Part shown: positions 48,265-56,678 of the stretch, in pieces
How the letters are laid out: every line of letters starts with the position of its first letter
Position numbering within the stretch: position 1 is the stretch's first letter
Assembly: GCA_035713725.1 (NCBI GenBank)
Contig: DASTMZ010000209.1
Location: forward strand, 44,178-108,177
Origin: DASQPR01 sp035713725
Lineage (GTDB): Bacteria > Actinomycetota > Actinomycetes > Mycobacteriales > Micromonosporaceae
Direction: 5' to 3'
Length of the DNA: 64,000 nt
Notes under the pieces: model-generated
What the model saw: only the letters and a program-made list of their open reading frames with translations
The model's database searches: none
What the model was told of the DNA's origin: nothing
Position numbers and translations under genes: made by a program

Positions 48265-49257
48265 GTGGTACGAAGGATCGGCTTCTGGCCCAGAACGGCG
48301 GTCGCCCTCATCAAACCGATCCTGTTCGTCGTGACGAAGCGCGACTGGCAGGGCATGGAACGCATTCCGCGGACCGGCGGCGTGATCATCGCGGCGAACC
48401 ACATGTCGGAATTCGATCCGCTGGTCATCGCTCACTTCGTCTACGACGCCGGCCGGTGGCCGCAATACCTGGCAAAGTCGAGCCTGTTCAAGGTGCCGGT
48501 GCTCGGTCCGATAATCAAGGCGGTTCGCCAGATCCCGGTGGAGCGCGGCACGATCGACGCCAGCCGGGCGCTCGACGCCGCGATCGCGGCGATCCGGCGC
48601 GGCGAGGACGTGATCATCTATCCGGAGGGTACGACCCCGAAGAAGGGCGACCTGTGGCCGCAGCGCGGCAAGACCGGCATCGCGCGGCTGTTCCTCGCCA
48701 CCGGCGCACCGGTCATCCCTATCGCGACCTGGGGTGCCCAGCAGCTGTTCGATCCGCGAGAGCGCAAGCTGCACCTACGCCCGCGCCGACCGGTGACGGT
48801 GATCGCCGGCGACGAGATCGACCTGTCGAAGTGGAAAGGCGTCGAGCCGACCGCCGCCAACCTTTATGCGATCACCGACGAGATCATGCTCGTGCTCCGG
48901 CGGATGGTGGGCGAGATTCGCGGCGAGACGCCGCCGCTGGCGCCTAGCTCCGCTGGCCGGCGGCTGGCCAACGGCACCGCCGACGTGGTGCCGGTTGAAC
49001 GCGATGTGCCAGGCCAGGCGGCTAGTTCCGAGCCGGTCGACGGTTCCGCAAATTCCGAGTCAGCCGACGGTTCCGCGAGTGCCGAGCCGGCCGACGGCTC
49101 CGCGAGTGCCGAGCCGGTCGACGGTTCCGCGAGTGCCGAGCCGCCCGACGGTTCCGCGCGTGCCGAGCCGGCCGACGGCTCCGCAAGTGCCGAGCCGGCC
49201 GACGGTGACGTGGTTTCCGACGGTGGCGCGGCTGCGCCGCGTGCGGACGCGCCATGA
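48265..49257 (+). CDS. plsC: 1-acyl-sn-glycerol-3-phosphate acyltransferase with repeat tail
   Basis: 330 residues. The acyltransferase domain has block I NHMSEFDPLVI (HX4D) near residue 46, VPVLGPIIKAVRQIPVERGT and block III IIYPEGTTPKKGD near 120. It adds the second acyl chain to lysophosphatidate in phospholipid synthesis. Residues ~255-316 are about 6.5 copies of a nine-residue unit (GSASAEPAD and variants), acidic and probably disordered. The GTG follows GAGGAGGG. gpsA starts inside its stop codon (ATGA), giving a lipid-precursor operon. Confidence 0.9.
   Translation: MVRRIGFWPRTAVALIKPILFVVTKRDWQGMERIPRTGGVIIAANHMSEFDPLVIAHFVYDAGRWPQYLAKSSLFKVPVLGPIIKAVRQIPVERGTIDASRALDAAIAAIRRGEDVIIYPEGTTPKKGDLWPQRGKTGIARLFLATGAPVIPIATWGAQQLFDPRERKLHLRPRRPVTVIAGDEIDLSKWKGVEPTAANLYAITDEIMLVLRRMVGEIRGETPPLAPSSAGRRLANGTADVVPVERDVPGQAASSEPVDGSANSESADGSASAEPADGSASAEPVDGSASAEPPDGSARAEPADGSASAEPADGDVVSDGGAAAPRADAP
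49030..49209. repeat. 27-bp in-frame tandem repeat in plsC
   Basis: Six full 27-bp units starting at 49030, 49057, 49084, 49111, 49138 and 49165, with a partial seventh to 49209. Each begins GAG and encodes an acidic nine-residue unit. Units differ at several, mostly third or second codon, positions. Confidence 0.95.
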
Positions 49258-50264
49258 TCACGATCCGGCGCGCGGCGGTGCTCGGCGCGGGTTCGTGGGG
49301 TACGGCGTTTGCGAAGGTACTCGCCGACGCCGGCACCGACGTCACGTTGTGGGCTCGGCGCCCCGACGTGGCCGAGGCGATCAACGCGACCCGGCGCAAC
49401 GTCGAATACCACCCGAACCTCGTGCTGCCGAGTGCGGTGCGCGCCACCGCCGACGCGACCGCCGCGATTGCCGAAGCCGACCTGGTTGTCCTGTCGATCC
49501 CGGCCCAGACGCTGCGCGGCAACCTCGCCGAATGGTCTGCGGCGATCGGCGATCGCGCCACATTGGTGAGCCTCATCAAGGGCATCGAACTCGGCACCGG
49601 CAAGCGAATGACGGAGGTGATCAGCGAGGCGACCCGTATCGATCCATCGCGCGTCGCCGCGGTGACCGGCCCGAATCTCGCCGCCGAGATCGCCGCCGCA
49701 CAGATCGCCGCGACCGTGGTGGCATGCGCCGACGACGAACGTGCGCAGGCCGTACAGGCTGCCATCGCCACGCGGTATTTCCGGCCGTACACGAACGACG
49801 ATGTGGTCGGCTGCGAATTGGGCGGCGCGGTGAAGAACGCGATCGCGTTGGCCTACGGCATGGCGAGCGCGATGGGCTTCGGCGACAACACGAAAGCGAC
49901 GCTGATCACGCGCGGCCTTGCCGAGACGGCGCGACTGGGCATGCGCCTCGGCGCCGACCCGCTCACGTTCGCCGGTCTGGCCGGGCTCGGGGACCTCGTC
50001 GCGACGTGCTCGTCGCCGCTGTCGCGTAACCGTACGTTCGGCGAGCGGCTCGGCCGTGGCGAGACGGTGGAGCAGGCGCAGGCCGCCACGCGGCAGACCG
50101 CGGAGGGCGTGAAGAGCTGCCTAGCGATCCGGGATCTCGCGCGCTCGCAGGGTGTCGAGACACCGATCACGGAACAGGTCGAGCGCGTGTGCCACGAGGG
50201 CGTCGACCCACGCGTGGCGGTCGCCGAGCTGATGAGCCGCGAGACGAAGCCCGAGACGACGTGA
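49254..50264 (+). CDS. gpsA: Glycerol-3-phosphate dehydrogenase [NAD(P)+]
   Basis: A 336-residue enzyme that makes sn-glycerol-3-phosphate for phospholipids. The N-terminal Rossmann motif is AAVLGAGSWGTAFAKVLADAG; others are VSLIKGIELGTGKRM, AAVTGPNLAAEIA, the catalytic lysine in ELGGAVKNAIALAYGM and FAGLAGLGDLVATCSSPLSRN. The ATG overlaps the plsC stop and its own stop overlaps the GTG of the next gene (GTGA), so three genes are translationally coupled. Confidence 0.97.
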   Translation: MITIRRAAVLGAGSWGTAFAKVLADAGTDVTLWARRPDVAEAINATRRNVEYHPNLVLPSAVRATADATAAIAEADLVVLSIPAQTLRGNLAEWSAAIGDRATLVSLIKGIELGTGKRMTEVISEATRIDPSRVAAVTGPNLAAEIAAAQIAATVVACADDERAQAVQAAIATRYFRPYTNDDVVGCELGGAVKNAIALAYGMASAMGFGDNTKATLITRGLAETARLGMRLGADPLTFAGLAGLGDLVATCSSPLSRNRTFGERLGRGETVEQAQAATRQTAEGVKSCLAIRDLARSQGVETPITEQVERVCHEGVDPRVAVAELMSRETKPETT

Positions 50265-51433
50265 GTGACGGCGTTGACCCGGCCGGCGTTGACTACGGCG
50301 ACGGTACGCGCGCCGCGCACGCCGGGCTGCCGGATGCCGTACCGGGGCGGCCGTTCGTACCAGGGCCGGTGCTGGCGGCGCCCTACCACCTCGATCCGGC
50401 GACCGGGCCGCGTGCCGGGCTCGACGGGTACGGCCGCACCGACAACGCGTCGTGGCGTGCCCTGGAGGCGGCGATCGCCGGCCTGGAGACACCGGGCGGC
50501 GGCGCCGAGTGCGTAACGTTCGCGTCCGGCATGGCGGCCATCTCGGCCACGTTGTTCGCGGTGCTCCGCCCCGGCGACACGATCGTGCTGCCGGCCGACG
50601 GCTACTACAAGACGCGTGCGTTTGCCGCCGACCGGCTCGCACCGCTCGGCATCACGGTGGTCGAGGCGCCGACGGCCGGACCGTACCCGTTGTTTGCCGG
50701 CGTACGACTCGTGTTGCTCGAGTCGCCCGCGAATCCCGGACTCGATGTGTGCGACATTCCCGCATTGGCGGCGGCGGCGCATGCGGCTGGCGCGCTCGTC
50801 GCGGTGGACAACACAGCCGCTACTCCGCTCGGCCAACGGCCACTCGCACTCGGCGCCGACTTCAGTGTCGCGTCCGGTACGAAGGCGCTGACCGGACATT
50901 CCGATCTGCTGCTCGGGTACGTGTGCGCATCGGATCCGGCGCTCGCGGCGTCGGTGCGCGACTGGCGTGGGCAGACCGGCGGCATCCCGGGCGGCTTCGA
51001 GGCGTGGCTCGCACACCGATCGCTCGCCACGCTCGACATTCGCCTCGCGCGACAGACCGCGAACGCCACCGCGGTCGCCACGATGCTCGCGTCGCATCCG
51101 CTGGCTGCGTCGGTACGGTTTCCCGGCCGCCCGGACGATCCGTCGTACGCCGTCGCCATGGCTCAGATGCGGCGCGTACCGGGCATCGTGACGTTCACGC
51201 TGCCCTCCGCGGCGCATGTCACCGCGATGCTCGACGCGTCGACATTGGTGGCCGCGGCCACGTCGTTCGGTGGCGTGCACTCCAGCGCGGATCGGCGCGA
51301 GCAGTGGGGCGACCCGGTGCCGCCGGGCCTGGTGCGCCTGTCGTGCGGCATCGAGGACGCCACCGATCTCGTCGCGGACCTGGAGGCTGCGCTCGACCAC
51401 GCGATGCGCACCGTCAGCGGTTCGCGAGATTAG
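50261..51433 (+). CDS. Cys/Met-metabolism PLP enzyme (cystathionine gamma-lyase-like)
   Basis: A 390-residue fold-I PLP enzyme. Marks are GLDGYGRTDNASWRALEAAI near residue 45, ECVTFASGMAAISATLFAVL, the PLP Asp in ALVAVDNTAATPLGQRPL and the PLP lysine in FSVASGTKALTGHSDLLLGY near 205. The sequence suits cystathionine gamma-lyase or gamma-synthase; substrate is not determined. The GTG at 50261 overlaps the gpsA stop. The sequence after the stop is a short 18-bp repeat array, then the convergent TPR gene. Confidence 0.88.
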   Translation: MSDGVDPAGVDYGDGTRAAHAGLPDAVPGRPFVPGPVLAAPYHLDPATGPRAGLDGYGRTDNASWRALEAAIAGLETPGGGAECVTFASGMAAISATLFAVLRPGDTIVLPADGYYKTRAFAADRLAPLGITVVEAPTAGPYPLFAGVRLVLLESPANPGLDVCDIPALAAAAHAAGALVAVDNTAATPLGQRPLALGADFSVASGTKALTGHSDLLLGYVCASDPALAASVRDWRGQTGGIPGGFEAWLAHRSLATLDIRLARQTANATAVATMLASHPLAASVRFPGRPDDPSYAVAMAQMRRVPGIVTFTLPSAAHVTAMLDASTLVAAATSFGGVHSSADRREQWGDPVPPGLVRLSCGIEDATDLVADLEAALDHAMRTVSGSRD

Positions 51434-51441
51434 ACCCGCCG

Positions 51442-51497
51442 CCGGCCAACGACTCCGCGGCGGCCAACGACTCCGCGCCGGCCAACGACTCCGCGGC
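51442..51497. repeat. 18-bp tandem repeat between convergent genes
   Basis: GGCCAACGACTCCGCG occurs at 51444, 51462 and 51480 with exact 18-bp spacing. The array fills the gap between the PLP-enzyme stop (51433) and the TPR-gene stop (51497). Confidence 0.93.
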
Positions 51498-52624
51498 TAG
51501 TCGAGTGGGCGCCGCGGCGTGACGATGCTCGGCTGGCCGCCCACGCCGAACACCTCGGCGCGGTAGCGGCGCCGCTGGCGCGTCTGGTGCAACCTCGGCT
51601 CGAGGCGGATGCGCAGCCGCCACAGCAGCGCGAGCGACCACAACAGCAGCGGCGCGATGTACGTCGCCGGCGGTGAACCGAATGCCTCGGTGGCCGCGAT
51701 CCACAGCCCGAACGCGAGCACGCCCGCCGTGACGCCGACGTTGACTCGAGTGACCATCGGGCTCCTGCCTCGCAGCGCCAGCCGTCGCATCGGTGTCGGC
51801 AGCCGGCGGTACGCGATTGTGCCGACGGTCACGTACGCGACGAGCAAGGCGAGCGTGACTAAGGCGCCGGTCAGCGGCGGCACCACCATCGCGACGACCA
51901 ACGAGGTGACCACGATCACGACGCCAGCGTCCAGAGCGCTTTGCATCCACACGAACGCGCTCGCGCCGACGTTGCGCGCGTACATGTCCTCGGTCGGGTT
52001 CGCGGCGGCCACCGCGCCGAATCCCCGGCCGGCTGCCACCACCTTCCCGCCTCGGAGGTCGGTGACGGCGAGGTTGGTGAGAGCGGCCGCATTCGAGGGA
52101 TCGAGGGCAAGTGCGTGCGCGAAGTATCTCCGCGCGTGCCGAAGCTCGCCGATGTTCAGCAGCACCCGGCCCATCGTGACGTGCGCGTCGGCGGCGTGTG
52201 GCGCGATCTGCAACGCGCGCAATGCCGCCTCGTACGCCGTCTTCTTGTCCGACGGCTTCGTGCCGACGAGCGCGGCATCCGCGAGGATCATGTGCGGGCG
52301 CCAGGCATTCGGCGCTAGTTCGATCGACCGTTTCGCGGCTGCGATCGCCTCCGGATGGCGGCGCATGTTGTGCAGTGCCAGCGAACGCAGTCGGTGTGCC
52401 CATTCGGAGTGCGGGTTCGCGGCGATCGCGCGGTTCGCCGCGCGCAGCATCGTCGGGTAGTCCTTCGTCGCGTTGTGGCACTGGGCAAGCTGGCACAGCG
52501 CTTGATGATTGGCCGGCTCGCTGGCTACCACGCGGCCGAGGATCTCGATGGCGTCGACGGCCCGTCCGAGCTCTCGCAATGCGTCCGCGCGCTTGAGATC
52601 GGAGGCCACGTCGACGTCGGGCAT
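51497..52624 (-). CDS. TPR-repeat membrane protein
   Basis: A 375-residue protein. Residues ~1-215 are tetratricopeptide repeats (ADALRELGRAVDAIEILGRV, HQALCQLAQCHNATKDYPTM, ADAHVTMGRVLLNIGELRHA, ARRYFAHALALDPSNAAALT). Residues ~230-345 have four membrane segments (VVIVVTSLVVAMVV, LVTLALLVAYVTVGTIAYR, VGVTAGVLAFGLWIA, IAPLLLWSLALLW), then a basic tail. It probably assembles partner proteins at the membrane. The ATG overlaps the stop of the AAA+ gene (ATGA). The exact family is not recognised. Confidence 0.8.
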   Translation of the reverse strand: MPDVDVASDLKRADALRELGRAVDAIEILGRVVASEPANHQALCQLAQCHNATKDYPTMLRAANRAIAANPHSEWAHRLRSLALHNMRRHPEAIAAAKRSIELAPNAWRPHMILADAALVGTKPSDKKTAYEAALRALQIAPHAADAHVTMGRVLLNIGELRHARRYFAHALALDPSNAAALTNLAVTDLRGGKVVAAGRGFGAVAAANPTEDMYARNVGASAFVWMQSALDAGVVIVVTSLVVAMVVPPLTGALVTLALLVAYVTVGTIAYRRLPTPMRRLALRGRSPMVTRVNVGVTAGVLAFGLWIAATEAFGSPPATYIAPLLLWSLALLWRLRIRLEPRLHQTRQRRRYRAEVFGVGGQPSIVTPRRPLD

Positions 52625-54024
52625 CAGGCCAGCTTCCGCTTCTTCAGGTAGGCGGCGAGATCGTCGTAGGCACCGGACTCGTTGGCGAACATCGCGACGT
52701 TGCGGGCCGACGCGAGCCACGGTCCGGTGGATGGCCGCACCTCCCGGAGCGCGCGGTCGAAGTCCCGCTGCTCGATCATCCGTACCTCACCGGTCGCGAT
52801 CGAGTCGTGCATCGCGTGTTCGGCGGCACTGTCGCACAGATGAGCCAGGTCCGCACCGGAGAAGTCCTCGGTCGCCGCCACGATCCTTCGCACGTCGATG
52901 TTCGCGACCGGCCGATCGCGAAGGTGATATTCGACGATCGGACCGCGGGCGGCGCGATCCGGTGGCAACACGAGGATCACGCGATCGAAGCGGCCGGGGC
53001 GTCGGAGCGCCGGGTCGACGTCCCACGGCGCGTTCGTCGCGGCGAGCACAAACACGCCATCGTTGTCGCCGTCCATGCCGTCGAGCTCGGCGAGCAACTG
53101 GTTGCCGAGGGTGCGCATGGTTGACGAGTTCACCGCGCTGCGCTTGTGTCCGAGCGCGTCGATCTCGTCCAGGAACAGCACACACGGAGCGTTGCGGCGC
53201 GCGCTGTCGAAGATCTGGTGCAGGTTCTGCTCGGAGTTTCCGACGTACATGTTCAGCACATCGACAATCGACAGCGAGATGAACTTCGCGCCCATCTCGC
53301 CGGCCACCGCGCGCGCGATGAAGGTCTTGCCACAGCCGGGTGGGCCGTAAAGCATCAGCCCACCGCGCAGGCTCTTGGCATAGAGGCTCCGCAGCGTCGG
53401 GTTGCGCAACGGAGCGAGGAACGCGACCTCGAGTCGCCGCTTCACGTCGTCCATGCCGTGCACGTCAGTGAGGAAGATGGACGACGTCTCGACATCGAAC
53501 ATCCGGTCGCCGTCGCCGCTGACCGGCTCCGGCTCGTCCGCGGCCGGCGCAAAACGGGGCGGCACGATGCCGGTGAACTCGTCCTCGAACGCACGCCAGT
53601 CGACGTCATCTGGCGGCCGTCGAGGCTCGGGCGCCGATGCCATGGGTACGCCGGACTCCCGCGCCTGCGGTTGGTCGCCCGCCGTCGGCGGGCTTGCGGC
53701 CGGTGGCGGCTCGGTCGCCTGCGACGCCTGCGAAGCTTGCGTGGCCTCGGTGTCCGTATCCGTGGCTGTCTGCGGTCCCGTCGCGTCGGGCGGCTCGACC
53801 GCGGACGGCGGAGTCGCGTCGCGGCGCGCGATCGCTTGTGCCATCAACGCCTGCGCCTCGGCATGGCCGGGATCGCGGGCGAGCGCCTGGGCGAGGTGAC
53901 CGATCGCCTCCGCACGCCGGTCGTCGCGCAACAGCAACTCGGCCAGATGCACCCGCAGCGGGAGGTCGTCGGGCGCGGCCTCGACGGCAGCCATTAGCGA
54001 TGCGATGAGGGGGGAGTTGCCCAC
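52624..54024 (-). CDS. AAA+ ATPase with TPR-like N-terminus
   Basis: A 466-residue protein. A short TPR-like helical domain (residues ~1-70, PLRVHLAELLLRDDRRAEAI) is joined by a ~70-residue Thr/Pro/Ala-rich linker to a classical AAA domain: Walker A LMLYGPPGCGKTFIARAVAG near 230, Walker B CVLFLDEIDALGHKRS near 290, sensor 1 FVLAATNAPWDVDPAL and arginine fingers in LRRPGRFDRVILV. The AAA domain is of the FtsH/Cdc48 class. It is co-translated with the TPR membrane protein, suggesting a chaperone or remodelling pair. The GTG at 54024 has no clear ribosome-binding site. Confidence 0.87.
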   Translation of the reverse strand: MGNSPLIASLMAAVEAAPDDLPLRVHLAELLLRDDRRAEAIGHLAQALARDPGHAEAQALMAQAIARRDATPPSAVEPPDATGPQTATDTDTEATQASQASQATEPPPAASPPTAGDQPQARESGVPMASAPEPRRPPDDVDWRAFEDEFTGIVPPRFAPAADEPEPVSGDGDRMFDVETSSIFLTDVHGMDDVKRRLEVAFLAPLRNPTLRSLYAKSLRGGLMLYGPPGCGKTFIARAVAGEMGAKFISLSIVDVLNMYVGNSEQNLHQIFDSARRNAPCVLFLDEIDALGHKRSAVNSSTMRTLGNQLLAELDGMDGDNDGVFVLAATNAPWDVDPALRRPGRFDRVILVLPPDRAARGPIVEYHLRDRPVANIDVRRIVAATEDFSGADLAHLCDSAAEHAMHDSIATGEVRMIEQRDFDRALREVRPSTGPWLASARNVAMFANESGAYDDLAAYLKKRKLA

Positions 54025-54269
54025 GGCGCGAGACTATCTAGCCGAACGGGCAGTCGGCCAGGTGCTGGGTGGCGAAAGCTGTGGTGCCGTTGGGAACGCG
54101 GCATCCTGGCTCAAGCGCAACCGCGTAGCTGGCCGCCGGCTGCGTCCTCGAGGGTTGACGACGAAGCGGACTATGCAGACAAATGCGTCCGCCCGCGGCG
54201 GTGCGATTGGTGCGGTAGCGTCACGCGGTACGTGCACTGCGAGTCACCGCGAATCGGGGAAGGAGCACC

Positions 54270-55373
54270 ATGTCGACACCGCCGAAGACGCGAGTGGCCG
54301 TGGTGTTCGGCGGTCGCAGCACCGAGCACGCCATCTCGTGCCTGTCCGCGGGCGGCATTCTCGAGGCGCTGGATCCCGACGAGTTCGACGTCGTACCGGT
54401 CGGCATCACGCGCGAGGGGCGATGGATCCTCACGGACGGTGACCCACGAACGCTGTCCATCGACGCGCGCCGCGCTCTACCGGAGATCACTGCGGCCGCC
54501 GGCTCGGCCGTGGTGTTGCCCGGTGACCCGACCGCGCATGGACTCGTCATGCTCGATCCCGCCGAGGGCGCCCGCGCGCTCGGCGACGTGGACGTGGTGT
54601 TCCCCGTGCTGCACGGCGCGTTCGGCGAGGACGGCACGATCCAAGGGCTGCTCGAAATGGCCGGCATCCCGTACGTCGGCTCGAACGTGTTCGCGTCGGC
54701 CGCCGCGATGGACAAGGAGTTCACCAAGAAGTTGGCGAGTGCGGCGGGCATCCCGGTCGTCGACTACGTCGTGTTGCGCGCCGGTCAGTCGCTGACCGAC
54801 GCGGACATGCGACGGCTCGGCGTCCCGGCGTTCGTGAAGCCGGCGCGCGGCGGCTCGTCGTTCGGCGTCACCAAGGTCACCGACTGGTCGCAGGTCGAGA
54901 AGGCGATCGCCGAGGCGCGACTGGTCGATCCGAAGGTGCTCGTCGAGGCGCAGATGATCGGCCGCGAAGTGGAATGCGGCGTGCTCGAGGGGGAGGCCGG
55001 CGGCGCGCCGGAACCCAGCGTGCTGGCCGAGATCCGGGTCCTGGAGGGACACGAGTTCTACGACTTCGAGGCGAAATACCTCGACGAATCCGTCGAGTTC
55101 GACGTGCCGGCGCGGCTGCCGGAGCGCGTGACCGCGACGGTGCAGGACTACGCGTGCCGGACGTTCAGCGCGTTGGACTGCGCGGGCCTCGCCCGCGTGG
55201 ACTTCTTCGTCACGCCGGAGTTGGATGTCGTACTCAACGAGATCAACACGATGCCCGGCTTCACCGCGACGTCAATGTTTCCGCGGATGTGGGCGGCCAC
55301 CGGCTGGGACTATCCGAAGGTGATCACGAGGCTCATCCGTACCGCTGCGTACCGCGGCACCGGCCTTCACTAA
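54270..55373 (+). CDS. ddl: D-alanine--D-alanine ligase
   Basis: A 367-residue ATP-grasp ligase that makes D-Ala-D-Ala for peptidoglycan. Marks are VAVVFGGRSTEHAISCLSAG at the start, VFPVLHGAFGEDGTIQGLLE, the ATP lysine and loop in AFVKPARGGSSFGVTKV near residue 190, and the metal-site VVLNEINTMPGFTATSMFP near 325. The ATG follows GGAAGGAG. Immediately after its stop lie three copies of a dispersed 45-bp repeat. The gene is intact. Confidence 0.96.
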   Translation: MSTPPKTRVAVVFGGRSTEHAISCLSAGGILEALDPDEFDVVPVGITREGRWILTDGDPRTLSIDARRALPEITAAAGSAVVLPGDPTAHGLVMLDPAEGARALGDVDVVFPVLHGAFGEDGTIQGLLEMAGIPYVGSNVFASAAAMDKEFTKKLASAAGIPVVDYVVLRAGQSLTDADMRRLGVPAFVKPARGGSSFGVTKVTDWSQVEKAIAEARLVDPKVLVEAQMIGREVECGVLEGEAGGAPEPSVLAEIRVLEGHEFYDFEAKYLDESVEFDVPARLPERVTATVQDYACRTFSALDCAGLARVDFFVTPELDVVLNEINTMPGFTATSMFPRMWAATGWDYPKVITRLIRTAAYRGTGLH

Positions 55374-55378
55374 AGCTG

Positions 55379-55525
55379 GTCGAAGCGCCTGGACCTGCGG
55401 TCGGCGCACCGTCCCTGATCGTGATCTCGATAGTTGGTCGAAGCGCCTGGGCCTGCGGTCGGCGCACCGTCCCTGGGCGTGATCTCGGTAGTTGGTCGAA
55501 GCGCCTGGACCTGCGGTCGGCGCGG
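55379..55525. repeat. Dispersed palindromic repeat, three direct copies after ddl
   Basis: Copies at 55379-55423, 55437-55481 and a partial one at 55495-55525, 58 bp apart. Each contains GCGCC-TG-GACC-TGC-GGTC-GGCGC, a 9-bp hairpin with a two-base bulge and triloop; the middle copy has GGCC in place of GACC and keeps pairing by a G-T pair. The same family occurs, in the reverse direction, at 55829 and inside rsmD. Confidence 0.92.
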
Positions 55526-55809
55526 TGCCCCGCTTGGTGGCCGCTGGCCTGATGGAGGCGACGGTCGAGGCTGACCGCTACTGGCACACCGATGCAGGCC
55601 AGGCGCTGCGACGACGATGGGTCGAGCGTGTCGGCCTGTTCAGCTGGATCGACGTGATACCACCAGCACTACAGCGCCTCGTCCCGCCGCAAGACACCGA
55701 GTGGTCATTACCCGATGGCGCCTTCGAACGTGCCGTCCAAGCCCATCTCAACTGGGGCGAGGCGGCTATCCACCGGCACCGCAAGCAAGATCCAGGAGAC
55801 AGGCCCTAG
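55492..55809 (+). CDS. Hypothetical ORF or gene remnant bounded by inverted repeats
   Basis: An ORF of 105 codons starting TTG; the first ~11 codons are the dispersed repeat itself (VEAPGPAVGA). The rest (DRYWHTDAGQALRRRWVERV, FSWIDVIPPALQRLVPP) has normal codon use and reads like the C-terminal part of a soluble protein, but I recognise no family. An ATG at 55552 is an alternative start. It lies between direct copies and an inverted copy of the 45-bp repeat and may be a fragment carried or trapped by these repeats. Expression is not supported by a ribosome-binding site. Confidence 0.35.
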   Translation: MVEAPGPAVGAVPRLVAAGLMEATVEADRYWHTDAGQALRRRWVERVGLFSWIDVIPPALQRLVPPQDTEWSLPDGAFERAVQAHLNWGEAAIHRHRKQDPGDRP

Positions 55810-55828
55810 GGCAACACGCTCACAAAGT

Positions 55829-55855
55829 GTGCGCCGACCAACGGTCCAGGCGCTT
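55829..55855. repeat. Inverted copy of the dispersed palindromic repeat
   Basis: A 27-bp core GCGCC-GACC-AAC-GGTC-CA-GGCGC with flanks, opposite in orientation to the three copies after ddl and matching the AAC-loop copy in rsmD. It ends 15 bp before the stop of the convergent DUF3515 gene. Confidence 0.85.
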
Positions 55856-55870
55856 TGCCTAGAAGTGGCG

Positions 55871-56440
55871 CTAGCAGTTATATGGGGTTTTGATCGACGG
55901 CATTGCGCTGACGAGTGGCGCGGAGAATTCGGCGGCCCACTGTGCTGAGCCGGCGCCACCGGGGGCGTACGTGTTCGGGATCGTCACCGCGACCGGCACC
56001 TCGCGGTCAACCGTCGTCCAGACCGTCGACGCCTGGCCGCTCTGGGCAAACCAACACACGCCCGAGATCGTCAAGACCTGATCGGTCGGCGCCGGACGGA
56101 CCTGCGTCGCACCGCACTCGACGGTGATCGGCGGATCGCCGAACGCAGCGTTCTGTTCCGGGCCGTCGCTGACGTGCCGCTGGTCGAGGTTTCGGAGCTT
56201 GTTGGGCAGCTGCGCGATGAACGCGAGGCAGGCCTGCGCGTGCGCGGGGGAGAGCTTCGGCGCGGGCATCGTGACGGTAGAGGTCGCGCCCGGCCCGACC
56301 GTCGGCGTGCCGCTCGCCGCGGTCGGGTTGGCCGTACGGGTGGCGAACACCGCAAAGGCGATGCCCGCGATCAGCAGAGCAACCGGAAGCGAAACCGCGG
56401 TGGCGATGAGCGCGGCGCGGCGGGTGGCGCGGTCTGGCAT
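55871..56440 (-). CDS. DUF3515 membrane-anchored protein
   Basis: 189 residues: a single N-terminal membrane anchor (ALIATAVSLPVALLIAGIAFAVF), a Thr/Pro linker, and an extracytoplasmic domain beginning ACLAFIAQLPNKLRNLDQRHV, with GDPPITVECGA, VCWFAQSG and WTTVDREVPVAVTIPNTY. This matches DUF3515, an actinobacterial family normally found between ddl and thiL; function is unknown. Three cysteines could form disulfides. The ATG lies four bases after the stop of the AsnC-type gene, so the two form an operon. Confidence 0.9.
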   Translation of the reverse strand: MPDRATRRAALIATAVSLPVALLIAGIAFAVFATRTANPTAASGTPTVGPGATSTVTMPAPKLSPAHAQACLAFIAQLPNKLRNLDQRHVSDGPEQNAAFGDPPITVECGATQVRPAPTDQVLTISGVCWFAQSGQASTVWTTVDREVPVAVTIPNTYAPGGAGSAQWAAEFSAPLVSAMPSIKTPYNC

Positions 56441-56444
56441 GGTC

Positions 56445-56678
56445 CTACAGATTCACCACGGAGCACGTGAGCGTACGAGTGATGCCCGGCACGAGTTGGA
56501 CACGGCTCACGATCATCTTGCCCAGCTCGTCCACGGTCGGGGACTCGGCGAGCACGATCACGTCATACGGTCCGGTCACGGCGTCGACCCGTGCCACGCC
56601 CGGCACGCCGGCTATCGCGCCGGCGACATCGCGTGCCTTGCCGACTTCGGTCTGGATGAGGATGTACGCCTGGACCAC
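56445..56678 (-). CDS. Stand-alone Lrp/AsnC ligand-binding domain protein
   Basis: 77 residues forming only the RAM/AsnC effector domain (VQAYILIQTEVGKARDVAGA, VDAVTGPYDVIVLAESPTVD) without a DNA-binding helix-turn-helix. This is the normal form of the small actinobacterial protein in this position. It may bind amino acids and assemble into rings or modulate full-length Lrp proteins; that is inference from the family. The GTG has GGGAGG upstream. It precedes the DUF3515 gene and is divergent from thiL. Confidence 0.9.
   Translation of the reverse strand: MVQAYILIQTEVGKARDVAGAIAGVPGVARVDAVTGPYDVIVLAESPTVDELGKMIVSRVQLVPGITRTLTCSVVNL

Noticed and set aside
54974..55552. Plus-strand frame overlapping ddl and the repeats
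   Set aside because: Frame-shifted shadow of ddl that continues by chance into the repeat copies.
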